Source of the DNA: a virus
Strand: one strand, 5' to 3'
IMG/VR virus record: IMGVR_UViG_3300031963_000471
Coordinates: 1 to 35,944 of that record
Length of the DNA: 35,944 nucleotides
Part shown: piece after piece, positions 1 to 8,241 of the stretch
How positions within the stretch are numbered: the stretch's first letter is position 1
How the letters are laid out: every line of letters begins with the position of its first letter
Translations under genes and position numbers: made by a program
The notes under the pieces: model-generated
What the model was told of the DNA's origin: nothing
What the model saw: only the letters and a program-made list of their open reading frames with translations
Databases searched by the model: none

Positions 1-123
1 AGCACCTGATGCGCCTATCTTTCTTTTCACTATTTCTTTTTGTAGCGCCCAAATGGTATAGCGTGCCCACTCGCGAATGGTAAAGCTGAGTTCGGATTCT
101 ATGGGTTCGGGTTGGTTACTCAT
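1..123 (-). CDS. Partial tail or head-tail component, N-terminus only
   Basis: Only the first 41 codons are inside the window; the gene continues past the left edge. The start codon is the ATG at 121-123 and overlaps the stop of the preceding gene by 8 bases, as usual in this operon. The visible protein opens with an acidic stretch followed by an amphipathic helix (SFTIREWARYTIWALQKEI) and a basic KRKIGASGA segment. From memory this resembles the start of gp10-like virion proteins of Bacteroidetes phages, in which such a helix leads into a G-x-S/T-G-E-L motif, but the diagnostic part is missing. Its place after the large tail proteins fits a tail role. The function is inference. Confidence 0.6.
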   Translation of the reverse strand, partial: MSNQPEPIESELSFTIREWARYTIWALQKEIVKRKIGASGA

Positions 124-2212
124 GTGTTTTGTAAATGGGGTACATTTTACAGCGTATGGTGCTTAGCTCAGTATCTATTTCAAAGTCACACTCATCAATA
201 AAGTATTCAATACCGGCAATGTATTTTTTACGTGTGATATCGAGGTTAAGTAGCTTATCGATGGGAAGTTTAAACTCCATCATAATTGGGCTGGAGTTTT
301 TCAGGTAATTTATCCAGCGTTTCCAAAACTTGTTGTATACACCGTCTTCGGCATTCCAGGCTAGTGAGTATTCGCCAATTTTGTTTCCGTTGTAATCGTA
401 ATTGTGGCTGCTGGCAAATGGATAGGTAGCTGCCAGGTATGATTCATCAACGGCATTCACTTTTACAGAGCATGGGCGCATGCCTCTATAAATCATGTAT
501 CGGTGTGGCGATTGTACTTTATCATATTCGGTGAGGTTACCCGGCTGTTTGGTATATGGCAGCAGCCATTTAATATCATGAGGCCATATAGCTGCGGGTT
601 TAACGTAAGGAAACTGTATCGTAAATAGTGGTGATGCTCCGGTTTGCATTTTACGTGGGGCATCCTGATTGACGGGGTAAAAATCTTCAGCATACAGCTG
701 CCAAGCGGTATCGTACTTGTACAGCTTGTTTTCTTTAATGGCTTTTTGAATAAAGAAGCCATTGACAGGTGTGGCAGGCAGGTTGCTCTTAAAGTTTACA
801 TCAGGACCTTGTTGTGTTTTTTCATACACGGGCAGCAGCTCTGTAGATAGGGGTTCTTCAACCCATGTGTAAAATAAGCCGTAGGGAAGAGGATCCTGTC
901 GGTAATCCCATTTCTTGAGTAAATATTCCGTCCAGTCTTCTGGCAGCTCATCCAGCAGGTTATCAACTCGAATTACTTTAACGGTATTGCTACGGCTATC
1001 AAAATCTACAAGCAGGTTAAAGTATAAACGCAAATCGTTTAAAAATACATTAACCGGGAGATCAGGCACTATATCATTATAGTAAAATGCCCCCGTAAAT
1101 CTATAACGCCACCCGTTTTTAGTCGTCCTTCTAAATTCGTTAATAGCCTCGTGGTTATACAGCAATAGTTTAGATAGTTCGCTATCAAAAAAATCATCAC
1201 GCACTATGGTACAGCCTAACTCATCAATAATGTTATACAGCACAGGTTTAAGATACGGGAAAGGGCTTACAGGTTGCTCAGATGTGGCAAGCTGGCCATT
1301 AAGCAATGGATTACCTGTAAGGGTAGGCAATATCGGGTTTTGATATTTCCAGTAATTAGTATTATCGATGGTATACAGCTGTGGAGCTGCAACCATAACG
1401 GCAATATAATCGCGTTCGTTGTTAATGGCATCGGCTACCAGGCGTTGGTAGGCGGTATTTACATCTACGTTTACGTTTCCACTAAGGTTGGCAATGTTAA
1501 AATTGGGGTCGGTGGCAGTAATAGTAAAGTAAAACCCTGAGCCGGTGTTATTGGTAAGGTTGTAAATGGTAAATTCATTATTGAAGGGGGCATCGCCTTG
1601 CACCAGGTAATAATGATAATCAAACATTCTGTCGTTAAACCAATTGACTATTTCGGATACAAGTTCTGCTTCTGTATCGTTAGCAGGGTCATATGCCCAT
1701 GTTTTTACAATATTTTGGCCGGTACCGGTGGCGTATGTTCTGAAAAAATCGATAGTAACAGTGCACGGTGATAAGAGTGCCGATGCATCAAATGAATAGC
1801 TTGTGCGGGGCAGTTGATTATTAACGAATCGAAGCTGCTTTTTATTTCCATTCAGGTAATTAAAATCGCGCAGGCTTTTGTTAGAATCTAGGGCATTATA
1901 TCCGCGGTCTATTAGTAGCCTGAACGTGTATTCTACTTCATTGAAGTCGGTAATTTCTAGCAGGGCGTTTTTCCAAAATAAACCGAGTAAGTACACACGC
2001 ACACGATACACAAGTACACGATTGCGCACATTAAGTTCATTGGCAAATTGGAAGTGAATATTATTAGGCTCGGCAGGTCCTTTAAATACAAAGCTACGGC
2101 TGTTGGCTTCTATACGCTCATTAAAGAGTGTGGACTTGAGCGTAAACTTAATGCGCGAGTTTGTATTCAGCGTTAAAAAATTACCCGATTCCAATTGTAT
2201 ACCTAGGCTCAT
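116..2212 (-). CDS. Large putative tail structural protein
   Basis: A 698-residue soluble protein with no signal peptide or membrane segment. It is rich in aromatic residues, Asn and beta-prone stretches, typical of tail-tip, baseplate or distal tail proteins. I recognise no enzyme motif. The ATG at 2210-2212 overlaps the stop of the upstream 541-aa gene by 4 bases, and the 3' end overlaps the next gene, so the three are translationally coupled. Position after the lysis genes and a tail-completion candidate suggests part of the tail tip or adsorption apparatus. A large internal region (about residues 310-460) reads like a conserved scaffold domain. The tail role is inferred from context only; the coding call itself is very secure. 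Confidence 0.75.
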   Translation of the reverse strand: MSLGIQLESGNFLTLNTNSRIKFTLKSTLFNERIEANSRSFVFKGPAEPNNIHFQFANELNVRNRVLVYRVRVYLLGLFWKNALLEITDFNEVEYTFRLLIDRGYNALDSNKSLRDFNYLNGNKKQLRFVNNQLPRTSYSFDASALLSPCTVTIDFFRTYATGTGQNIVKTWAYDPANDTEAELVSEIVNWFNDRMFDYHYYLVQGDAPFNNEFTIYNLTNNTGSGFYFTITATDPNFNIANLSGNVNVDVNTAYQRLVADAINNERDYIAVMVAAPQLYTIDNTNYWKYQNPILPTLTGNPLLNGQLATSEQPVSPFPYLKPVLYNIIDELGCTIVRDDFFDSELSKLLLYNHEAINEFRRTTKNGWRYRFTGAFYYNDIVPDLPVNVFLNDLRLYFNLLVDFDSRSNTVKVIRVDNLLDELPEDWTEYLLKKWDYRQDPLPYGLFYTWVEEPLSTELLPVYEKTQQGPDVNFKSNLPATPVNGFFIQKAIKENKLYKYDTAWQLYAEDFYPVNQDAPRKMQTGASPLFTIQFPYVKPAAIWPHDIKWLLPYTKQPGNLTEYDKVQSPHRYMIYRGMRPCSVKVNAVDESYLAATYPFASSHNYDYNGNKIGEYSLAWNAEDGVYNKFWKRWINYLKNSSPIMMEFKLPIDKLLNLDITRKKYIAGIEYFIDECDFEIDTELSTIRCKMYPIYKTHE

Positions 2213-3834
2213 GCAATACCCCTTTCCATTTGTGCATCGCTGAGGCTGAATCGCACAGCAAACGTGCTTTCGTTATCTGTATCCAGTGAAATGTCTGTAC
2301 TTTTAAGTATTATCTTTTGGTAATGTGTGGCGTATTGTTGGAATCGTACCGGTGAGTTTATGAAATCAATAAAATACTGCATGTAATCTCTGTTTTTGTT
2401 TCCGGTGCTTATTTCATACACATTTTGGTATTCGCTATCTACCTGATCAAATTCGCCATGCACTATTTTTTTAACAGCATCAACCGATACCGTGTGGCGC
2501 TGAATATTTTTAGTGTTTAGTTCTAGTTTTCTAACACGCTCACCAAAACAGTATATACTTTCCGGCATGCCATACGAGTTGATGAATAGGAAGTAACGTG
2601 GGTTACGAGTATCATCCTGCTCTACATTAAATGTAAACACTTGCGAAACTGCATTGTTGGCGGCATTAATAATACGTATGCTGTATGATGCTACTGTTTT
2701 GCCGCTGGCTTTACGGTTTTTAATGGCCAAATCGGTATAGCCTACACGAAATGAATAGAAATTTTCGCCTACAATATTGTTAAAGGTAGTCCACGTAGCA
2801 TAGCTACCGCTGTTACTGCCATCGGTATAATACATTATGCCTTGCAAGCGATATGTGCCTGTTTGTGGCACGCCACCCACGGTAGTGCCTCGTAAAAACA
2901 GTGAAAGAAACTGTTTTTGGGCCGGGTGCACAATAGTGTTATTAGGCATGGCTGTAAGCCATTCTGTAGCGCTGGCATTTATATGATTGCTGTATAAACC
3001 GGTGTATGGTGCATTAACATAACGCTGCCCACCGTGCAGTGCATAATAATACCCTACAGCAGGATGTCGCTTATAGGCACGTGGCGTAGGTGGTTCGTCA
3101 TAGCTTTCGAGTGCTGCCAGGTAGTAACGAATAGGACCATTGATGGGCTCGATAATATCACCGGTAAATGGTGGTACAGTGTAGCTGCTGGCAGCTGTAA
3201 GTATACGGTGTATGTCAAATTCAGCATTGCCAGCTATATCGGGAGTAGCTTCGCTGCTAAAGATGATTTCATCTTCGGCAGTGTAAAATGTTTTTTCGCG
3301 AAATACATCCATAAATATACGGAAGTTATCACGCACTTGTGGTGATGATCCGTAAGATACTGATACGCCTATAATTTCATTGGCGGTAAAATTTTCAGTA
3401 AATACAATGCTATTCTCAATGCCGTAGTTGCGTGCCGTAAATACTATTTCAGCTTGTGTGGTGCTGCCGTTTTGCATTTTTAAGCTGTAGCCTTGTGCTA
3501 TGTAGTAATTTTTGAGAAGAGCCGGTATCAGGGTGTCATTTACATAGTCGTTAATGGGCTCGCTCAGGGCATTGGTAGGTAGCTGAAAACCGTTGTCATT
3601 AGGGCTGGCATGAAAGGTAAAAGTAAGTTCGCGTTGCAGTGGAATTATGGGGTCACCGATGAATAGCTTAAAGTTACCCGTGGTAGGTGGGTCAGCAACT
3701 ACACGTATAACCAAATTGGCATATAACGCAGGGCCGGGTGCAATAATGTACTGGTTATCGGTGTTAATTAATACCGGTGCAACATTTTTGGCCGGATGTG
3801 CTGGTTCCGGAGTTTTTACGAATGTGATTGCCAT
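2209..3834 (-). CDS. Putative tail structural protein, 541 aa
   Basis: A soluble, beta-rich, Thr/Asn/Tyr-rich protein without catalytic motifs, signal peptide or transmembrane helices. The first 60 residues are proline-rich and may be a linker or interaction arm. The C-terminal part is more charged and helical, ending near FSLSDAQMERGIA. It overlaps the downstream 698-aa gene by 4 bases (ATGA type), which argues that the two products assemble together. About 37 bases separate it from the upstream 172-aa gene, and no terminator is visible there. I do not recognise a named family. A distal tail, baseplate or tail-sheath-like role is possible from position, between a tail-completion candidate and the large tail protein. 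Confidence 0.7.
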   Translation of the reverse strand: MAITFVKTPEPAHPAKNVAPVLINTDNQYIIAPGPALYANLVIRVVADPPTTGNFKLFIGDPIIPLQRELTFTFHASPNDNGFQLPTNALSEPINDYVNDTLIPALLKNYYIAQGYSLKMQNGSTTQAEIVFTARNYGIENSIVFTENFTANEIIGVSVSYGSSPQVRDNFRIFMDVFREKTFYTAEDEIIFSSEATPDIAGNAEFDIHRILTAASSYTVPPFTGDIIEPINGPIRYYLAALESYDEPPTPRAYKRHPAVGYYYALHGGQRYVNAPYTGLYSNHINASATEWLTAMPNNTIVHPAQKQFLSLFLRGTTVGGVPQTGTYRLQGIMYYTDGSNSGSYATWTTFNNIVGENFYSFRVGYTDLAIKNRKASGKTVASYSIRIINAANNAVSQVFTFNVEQDDTRNPRYFLFINSYGMPESIYCFGERVRKLELNTKNIQRHTVSVDAVKKIVHGEFDQVDSEYQNVYEISTGNKNRDYMQYFIDFINSPVRFQQYATHYQKIILKSTDISLDTDNESTFAVRFSLSDAQMERGIA

Positions 3835-3871
3835 ACCTCAAAATTCGTGTGGCTATGATAAAAAAAGGGGA

Positions 3872-4390
3872 CTATGTTTCCGGCTCATCTGACCAGTCGG
3901 CAGGGTTGTAGGTAAGCTGTGCGCTATCAGTGATAGTGAACTCGAAACGGAATCCGAAATGATTGTTTCCAAAGCCAAATACGCGCGCATACCTAACCCT
4001 GTTTAGGTCAAAGTTCATCAGCCATTCGGGAACTTCTAGGGTGCGGTCGCGCTGTATGCGTTTCATTATTTGCAGGCCGAGGTTTTTGCAGGCTTCTTCG
4101 GTAGTACGCTGTTCGGCACGGTTACCTTCTCGCACGCTTTTGCAGATGATGAAAGCTACTTCGGTATTGTCGTATAAATTTACTTCATCAGGACCATCGA
4201 GTGTGCCCGATCCGGTTTCGAGGAGCATGATATAGCCAGGGGAGTGGGTACCAGCAATATCTTCAAGCAGCATTTCTACATCGCCATATAGAAAAGCGCG
4301 TTTTTTAGCCGTGTCTTTATCATGTGCAATAAGCTTATGCTGTGCGGCTAGGTTTTCAAAATAGGCAATCAGTTGTTCGTGTGGTATCAT
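3872..4390 (-). CDS. Putative tail completion or terminator protein
   Basis: A 172-aa protein with an N-terminal helix (EQLIAYFENLAAQHKLIAHD), a central beta-rich part and a region that reads like the small alpha/beta fold of tail-terminator or head-tail joining proteins. In many siphoviruses and myoviruses such proteins are 120-180 aa and precede the main tail genes, as here. No catalytic motif is present. The start ATG overlaps the stop of the upstream 284-aa gene by 4 bases. The assignment rests on size, composition and position only. It could equally be another connector protein. Confidence 0.55.
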   Translation of the reverse strand: MIPHEQLIAYFENLAAQHKLIAHDKDTAKKRAFLYGDVEMLLEDIAGTHSPGYIMLLETGSGTLDGPDEVNLYDNTEVAFIICKSVREGNRAEQRTTEEACKNLGLQIMKRIQRDRTLEVPEWLMNFDLNRVRYARVFGFGNNHFGFRFEFTITDSAQLTYNPADWSDEPET

Positions 4391-5241
4391 TTGTTATCCT
4401 CCAGTTTACGTTTTTGTTCGGCAAAATCTTTACCGGCTATTTCCAGTTTCTTAAGCTCTACCAGCAGGGGCTTTTTAGCCACAATTGTTTCATCCATATT
4501 TTGGGCTTTGGCAGCTCGCAGCAGCAGTTCGCCCATGTCAATGGTTTCTATTTCTTTGATATCGGACGTTTCGGTGCGCCCGAATACGTGTGGGTGGTTA
4601 AGGGCTATCCAGCTTTTTAGGGCGATGTAGTTGAGCTTGATGGCGGTGAGCTGCACGGGTGTGAGCTTGCTAAACCAGTGTGCATTTTTTTCGATGAGTT
4701 TATCATCAAAAGTGGCGGTTCGCCCGGCTATGTGTGGCATATACAGGCATGCGCAAAACTTGTTAAAGAAATGGCGCTGCCCGGTTTTGTTGAATTTAAA
4801 AAAATAGAACTCGGCCTGGCACCATTGCCAAAATTGAATATTAGCCATGCGCAGCTGTGGACCTTTAAATTGTTTTACCCAAAACCAATTACGTAGCGTG
4901 AGTGATGGTATAAGCCATTTATCACATATCTGCTCGGTTGTTATCCAATCAAAGCAGGCAGCCATGTGCGCCCGATTATGGCGCATATTTTCTAGTTTTT
5001 CGTAGAGAAGCTCGCGTTGTGTAACACTAGCCGATTTGAATTCGTGTAGTGTGGCCACAATGAGTTTCTCATTTAACTGCCACACAGGTTTTAAGATATT
5101 GGATGCCAGCAATACTTTGGCATCTACTATTTTTTTGCCGTAGGTAAATGCTTTAGCCAGCATTATAAGTTGCGATTCTGTTAACTCACTTAAACGCTCC
5201 GGGGCGTGTGCTTTTTTATACTGTAACTCTACGGTTTTCAT
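4387..5241 (-). CDS. Conserved-looking phage protein of unknown function, 284 aa
   Basis: A basic, strongly helical protein (Lys- and Trp-rich) with a central Trp-rich segment around residues 118-142 (LRNWFWVKQFKG, FWQWCQAEFYFFKF). The C-terminal 60 residues are charged and likely coiled coil. There is no signal peptide. It is bracketed by 4-base overlaps with the spanin-like gene upstream and the tail-completion candidate downstream, so it is expressed with the tail and lysis genes. I do not recognise the family. An assembly factor or an inner virion protein are both possible. The coding call is secure from length, tight spacing and codon usage. Confidence 0.6.
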   Translation of the reverse strand: MKTVELQYKKAHAPERLSELTESQLIMLAKAFTYGKKIVDAKVLLASNILKPVWQLNEKLIVATLHEFKSASVTQRELLYEKLENMRHNRAHMAACFDWITTEQICDKWLIPSLTLRNWFWVKQFKGPQLRMANIQFWQWCQAEFYFFKFNKTGQRHFFNKFCACLYMPHIAGRTATFDDKLIEKNAHWFSKLTPVQLTAIKLNYIALKSWIALNHPHVFGRTETSDIKEIETIDMGELLLRAAKAQNMDETIVAKKPLLVELKKLEIAGKDFAEQKRKLEDNK

Positions 5242-5828
5242 TTTTTTAATTGAAAATATACGGATGCTGATATGGTTCCAGGCACGTGATAGGCTACCCT
5301 GAATGCGGTATTTTTTTTGGAGGTGAGTAATAATTCAGGACCAATTGTGGGAGAACTCCCCAGAACTCCCACACTTGCCCCAAACCCTGCGTAAAATTTG
5401 CTACGGGCTTCTGGCTGCTTGATGATGTTTGTAGTTTGAATGGCCGTGGGCCTAAGCAGTCGGTAGCTGAAATCTCTCCAGGTAATAAGGTTATTGTACA
5501 CGCTGTCGCGTATGGTTGCTTCAATGTTTGTGTCGCAAATTTCTTGCACGTAATAGTGTGCTGTAAAATAAGCGCGTAGGATGGCGGCAGTATCAATAGG
5601 CACAAGCGGTTTGCCTGAATCAGCCGAAGGCGCAGGCAATCGGCTTGTAGATGTGCGGGGCTGTGGCGTTGGTACGTGTGGCGTATGGGTGTTTGTATCA
5701 TACACATATACGACACGCGTGCTGGTATCGGCCTGTTGTGTACTGCTGCCACAGTGCTCTTGGCTCACGAATATGTAAATAAGCAACCCGATGGCGATAA
5801 GCCAGCCAATGTAGTTGTAATCTTTCAT
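5238..5828 (-). CDS. Membrane-anchored spanin-like lysis protein
   Basis: A 196-aa protein with one N-terminal transmembrane helix (about residues 7-22, YIGWLIAIGLLIYIF). It is followed by a Pro/Thr/Ser-rich periplasmic linker (about 45-80), a helical part, and a C-terminal glycine-rich beta segment from about residue 145 (FYAGFGASVGVLGSS) ending in alternating hydrophobic residues, Phe and Lys. The gene directly follows and overlaps the endolysin, the classic place for spanins, which join inner and outer membrane in the last step of lysis. The inner-membrane anchor plus an outer-membrane-barrel-like tail suggests a single-polypeptide spanin. The spanin role is inference. A periplasmic structural protein is the alternative. 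Confidence 0.5.
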   Translation of the reverse strand: MKDYNYIGWLIAIGLLIYIFVSQEHCGSSTQQADTSTRVVYVYDTNTHTPHVPTPQPRTSTSRLPAPSADSGKPLVPIDTAAILRAYFTAHYYVQEICDTNIEATIRDSVYNNLITWRDFSYRLLRPTAIQTTNIIKQPEARSKFYAGFGASVGVLGSSPTIGPELLLTSKKNTAFRVAYHVPGTISASVYFQLKK

Positions 5829-6271
5829 GCCATGGTGCGATAAATGGTTTTACCATTTGATTTTACAGCCCGTAAAACTTGCTTGCGGTTGCCCGAGCTT
5901 CGATAGCTTACGTGTACCCAATCCGGATTGGTATTATTGCCAAATTCCCAAATGAGTTGGTCGAAATCGCAATTGGTGCGTATGAAATTAAACAACTCAG
6001 CGTTGCTCATATTATTGGCACTATCAAGGTCAGCGCTTCGGCCACTCATGTGATCGCTGGTGGAGCTGCCACCTATCAATTTATTGAGGCGTGGGCATCG
6101 GTACCAACTGGTGATGATGTAGGCAATGCTTTCAGGAAGTTTGCATAGTACATTATCATACAGTGCTTTTGCGTTAGCAATCACTGTAGGCCCGGGTGTG
6201 AATTGTTCATTTATTTCCCTGCGAATAGCAGTATCTGATTTTGTAACTGTTGCGGTATCAAATTTTTTCAT
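5825..6271 (-). CDS. Endolysin, peptidase M15-like (D-Ala-D-Ala peptidase fold)
   Basis: A 148-aa protein matching the zinc peptidase M15 pattern seen in phage endolysins and VanY/DacA-like enzymes. It shows a SDHMSGRSADLD motif with His74 and Asp81 as metal ligands, and WVH at residues 118-120 supplying the third ligand. The YxCPxLN segment near residues 57-64 is also typical. Family members cleave peptide bonds in peptidoglycan stems or cross-links. There is no signal peptide, so release through a holin is expected; a two-helix holin candidate lies upstream at 9698-9955. The stop overlaps the spanin-like gene by 4 bases, forming a lysis pair. Length is normal for a single-domain M15 phage endolysin. 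Confidence 0.88.
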   Translation of the reverse strand: MKKFDTATVTKSDTAIRREINEQFTPGPTVIANAKALYDNVLCKLPESIAYIITSWYRCPRLNKLIGGSSTSDHMSGRSADLDSANNMSNAELFNFIRTNCDFDQLIWEFGNNTNPDWVHVSYRSSGNRKQVLRAVKSNGKTIYRTMA

Positions 6272-6279
6272 ATCTATAC

Positions 6280-6579
6280 TTAAGAGTTAATAGCACCTTC
6301 AGGGCTTATGGTTAAATAATCTGCTTTGCCTATGCTGATGCGGCCATCGATGTAAGTGATACGCGCCCAAAATGCCCAACGGCCTGGTATATCCAAAACA
6401 TTGGTTGACAAATCATAACTGATAACGCCCGGATTTTCATCCTCTACTACGGCAGTAAAGCTACCGCGTGTGCCATCGGGCTTGGTATATCGTATTTCAC
6501 AGGTTTGATAGCCGGTGATGTCAGCAGCCAGAGCAAGTGTAATTTTAAGTTTGGTTTGCCCGACAAATATTTTACTCAT
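6280..6579 (-). CDS. Small Ig-like or BppU-N-like phage structural protein
   Basis: A 99-aa all-beta protein containing KITLALAADITGYQTCEI and a KPDGTRGSFTA segment. This pattern is common in small phage proteins of the BppU N-terminal or Ig-like type that accompany tail fibres and baseplates. Hydrophobic residues alternate through the second half (WAFWARITYIDGRISIGKADYL). The gene overlaps the upstream repeat-protein gene by 4 bases and is 8 bases from the endolysin, so it belongs to the same transcript. A role as a small virion adaptor beside the repeat protein is inference; it could also be a fibre base. Confidence 0.6.
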   Translation of the reverse strand: MSKIFVGQTKLKITLALAADITGYQTCEIRYTKPDGTRGSFTAVVEDENPGVISYDLSTNVLDIPGRWAFWARITYIDGRISIGKADYLTISPEGAINS

Positions 6580-7430
6580 GGGTTAATTTTTGATTTTATG
6601 GTTAGTGAATGGGTAAGTTCGGACCGGGTGCGTAGCACAAATGATATAGGGCTATCTACATTAGATTCAGTGATAACCGGAGATTTTAGAAAAATGCCAA
6701 CCGTTGGCGCTATTGAACCAACTATTACTAAAGCTGAAAACGTATCGGCATAATCTGTAATGGATGCTGATAATAAAAATTCAGGAACTGTGCGCGATAA
6801 ACTGGCAGCGAACGTATCGGGATCATCGGTAATGGATGCTGATAGCGAAAATACAGGAACCGTACGTGATACATTGGCACTGAACGTATCGGCATCATCG
6901 GCAATGGATGCTGATACCGAAAATACAGGCACAGTGCGCGAAACATTTGCAGCGAACGTATCAGCGTTGTCGGTTATCGCTGCTGCTAGGGAATAATTAG
7001 GCAACGTGCGCGAAACATTGGCAGCGAACGTATCAGCTGAATCTGTAATGGCAGCTGATAAAGAAAAAACAGGCACAGTGCGCGAAACATTGGCCGCAAA
7101 CGTATCACCAGTATCGGTTATGCTTGCAGAAATGCTATATACAACTGCACCGTTTGATATGTCGGCCGCGAACGTGTCGGCAGTATCGGTAATGGATGCC
7201 GAAAGGGAATAAGAAGGTGCAACGCTCGATACATTAGCCGCAAACGTATCAGCTGCCTCAGTTATACTTGCAGAAATGCTGTATACAACTGCACCGTTTG
7301 TAATGTCGGCAGCAAACGTGTCGGCAGTATCGGTAATGGATGCGGTTATACTATACGATGAAGCAGGAAATACTATGGCTATCTGCCCGATTTCAATACT
7401 TGCACCGTCAAATAACCTACGTGTTGCCAT
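6576..7430 (-). CDS. Tandem-repeat virion-surface or fibre protein
   Basis: A 284-aa protein of which about 216 residues (about 26-241) are nine copies of a 24-residue unit. The core is SxSASITDTADTFAANVSR, ending in TVPV or NGAVV and starting the next unit with Y/F-S. The pattern ITxxADTFxA is common in phage tail and fibre proteins. Short non-repeated caps sit at both ends (MATRRLFDGASIEIGQ; a 43-residue C-terminal cap). Ser/Thr/Ala/Asp dominate, suggesting an extended beta-solenoid or stalk. It overlaps the downstream 99-aa gene by 4 bases. Function as an extensible surface fibre or host-binding stalk is inference. Repeat number could vary between relatives by recombination. Confidence 0.7.
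   Translation of the reverse strand: MATRRLFDGASIEIGQIAIVFPASSYSITASITDTADTFAADITNGAVVYSISASITEAADTFAANVSSVAPSYSLSASITDTADTFAADISNGAVVYSISASITDTGDTFAANVSRTVPVFSLSAAITDSADTFAANVSRTLPNYSLAAAITDNADTFAANVSRTVPVFSVSASIADDADTFSANVSRTVPVFSLSASITDDPDTFAASLSRTVPEFLLSASITDYADTFSALVIVGSIAPTVGIFLKSPVITESNVDSPISFVLRTRSELTHSLTIKSKINP
6708..7355. repeat. Nine tandem 72-bp coding repeats (24 aa each)
   Basis: In-frame degenerate tandem repeats inside the fibre-like gene. Each unit encodes a variant of SITDTADTFAANVSRTVPV with the same spacing. Units differ in the linker: either NGAVV or RTVP(V/N/E). The two linker types alternate at the N-terminal end (units 1 and 3 carry NGAVV), which suggests duplication of a two-unit block. 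The unit length is an exact multiple of three, so gain or loss keeps the frame. Confidence 0.85.
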
Positions 7431-7431
7431 T

Positions 7432-8241
7432 CTATGCCTCTGTTAAAATTATAGCACCTGTCATTGTGTTCGTTATTGCAGTAAATGGACTAATTGTAAG
7501 ACAAGCATCAGTATCAATTTCTGCCAAAGAACCAATAATGCAACCTGTACTAACTGCATCTAATGGCATTGCACCTGTTGCACTTTCCAATGAAATCATT
7601 GCTAGTGGTTTAAACAAACAAACACCAAAATTACCTGCCGTTCCTGTGGTTGCAGTAACAGTTACTGATTCTATACTTCTTATACCTGTATCACCCGCTT
7701 CTAATGGAATAGGAATTAAAATAGCAGGTTCTCTAAATAATGTACCTCCAAATGATGTGGCAGTAGATGTTCTACCACTCACACCCGCTGAATTTGTGTA
7801 GCTTATTGTTACCGTTGTGGCAGTTGTTCCTACTGTTGTATAAATTACTATACCTGCCATAACACCTTCACCCGATGTATATCGTGTTAATGCAGCCGTT
7901 GGAAGGTTTGTAGTTTGGGCAGTAGTTAAAGTAGCATTCAGTCCACCACTAACATTTAATAAATCAACTAAAAGCATACCGCCTGCGCCAAATGATGATG
8001 TGTTTATTCTTGCACCAAGAAATGTAAGCCTACCTGAAGAAATTTCAGGAATAGGTCCCATTGATTGTGCAGAATCTTTATTAAGAGCAACGCTTGTTGT
8101 AGGTACGGCAGGTGCAGGTAACAAAGATTGCCAACTAGCGTTCAATCGCAAAGTTCTAGCGATTGATGTGGATAGCTGAAAATCTGCAACACGATTTTCT
8201 TGTAGCTTTTCTACATATTCATCAAAGTCTGTTAGTGCCAT
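7432..8241 (-). CDS. Adhesin-like virion protein, paralogue of the upstream gene
   Basis: A 269-aa Thr/Ala/Gly-rich beta protein. Its second half (about residues 105-225) runs parallel to the adjacent 282-aa protein. Both contain TTVTISYTN or TTLTMTYTN, a FRE motif followed by IPLxAGDxGIxSI, and the hallmark ATTGTAGNFG followed by a PLA(M/W)I segment. The first 30 residues are helical (TDFDEYVEKLQENRVADFQLS) and may attach to the virion. Start and stop overlap tightly with its neighbours. Such low-complexity beta proteins commonly form head decorations or fibres. I cannot name the family, so the virion role is inference from composition and neighbours. Confidence 0.6.
   Translation of the reverse strand: MALTDFDEYVEKLQENRVADFQLSTSIARTLRLNASWQSLLPAPAVPTTSVALNKDSAQSMGPIPEISSGRLTFLGARINTSSFGAGGMLLVDLLNVSGGLNATLTTAQTTNLPTAALTRYTSGEGVMAGIVIYTTVGTTATTVTISYTNSAGVSGRTSTATSFGGTLFREPAILIPIPLEAGDTGIRSIESVTVTATTGTAGNFGVCLFKPLAMISLESATGAMPLDAVSTGCIIGSLAEIDTDACLTISPFTAITNTMTGAIILTEA

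Noticed and set aside
5294-5752. Frame-shifted 152-codon reading inside the spanin-like gene, considered as an embedded Rz1-type lipoprotein gene
   Set aside because: No lipobox, no signal peptide and a composition dominated by His, Arg and Leu typical of an out-of-frame reading.
6708-7355. CRISPR-like array
   Set aside because: The 72-bp units are contiguous, in frame and coding. There are no unique spacers between conserved repeats.
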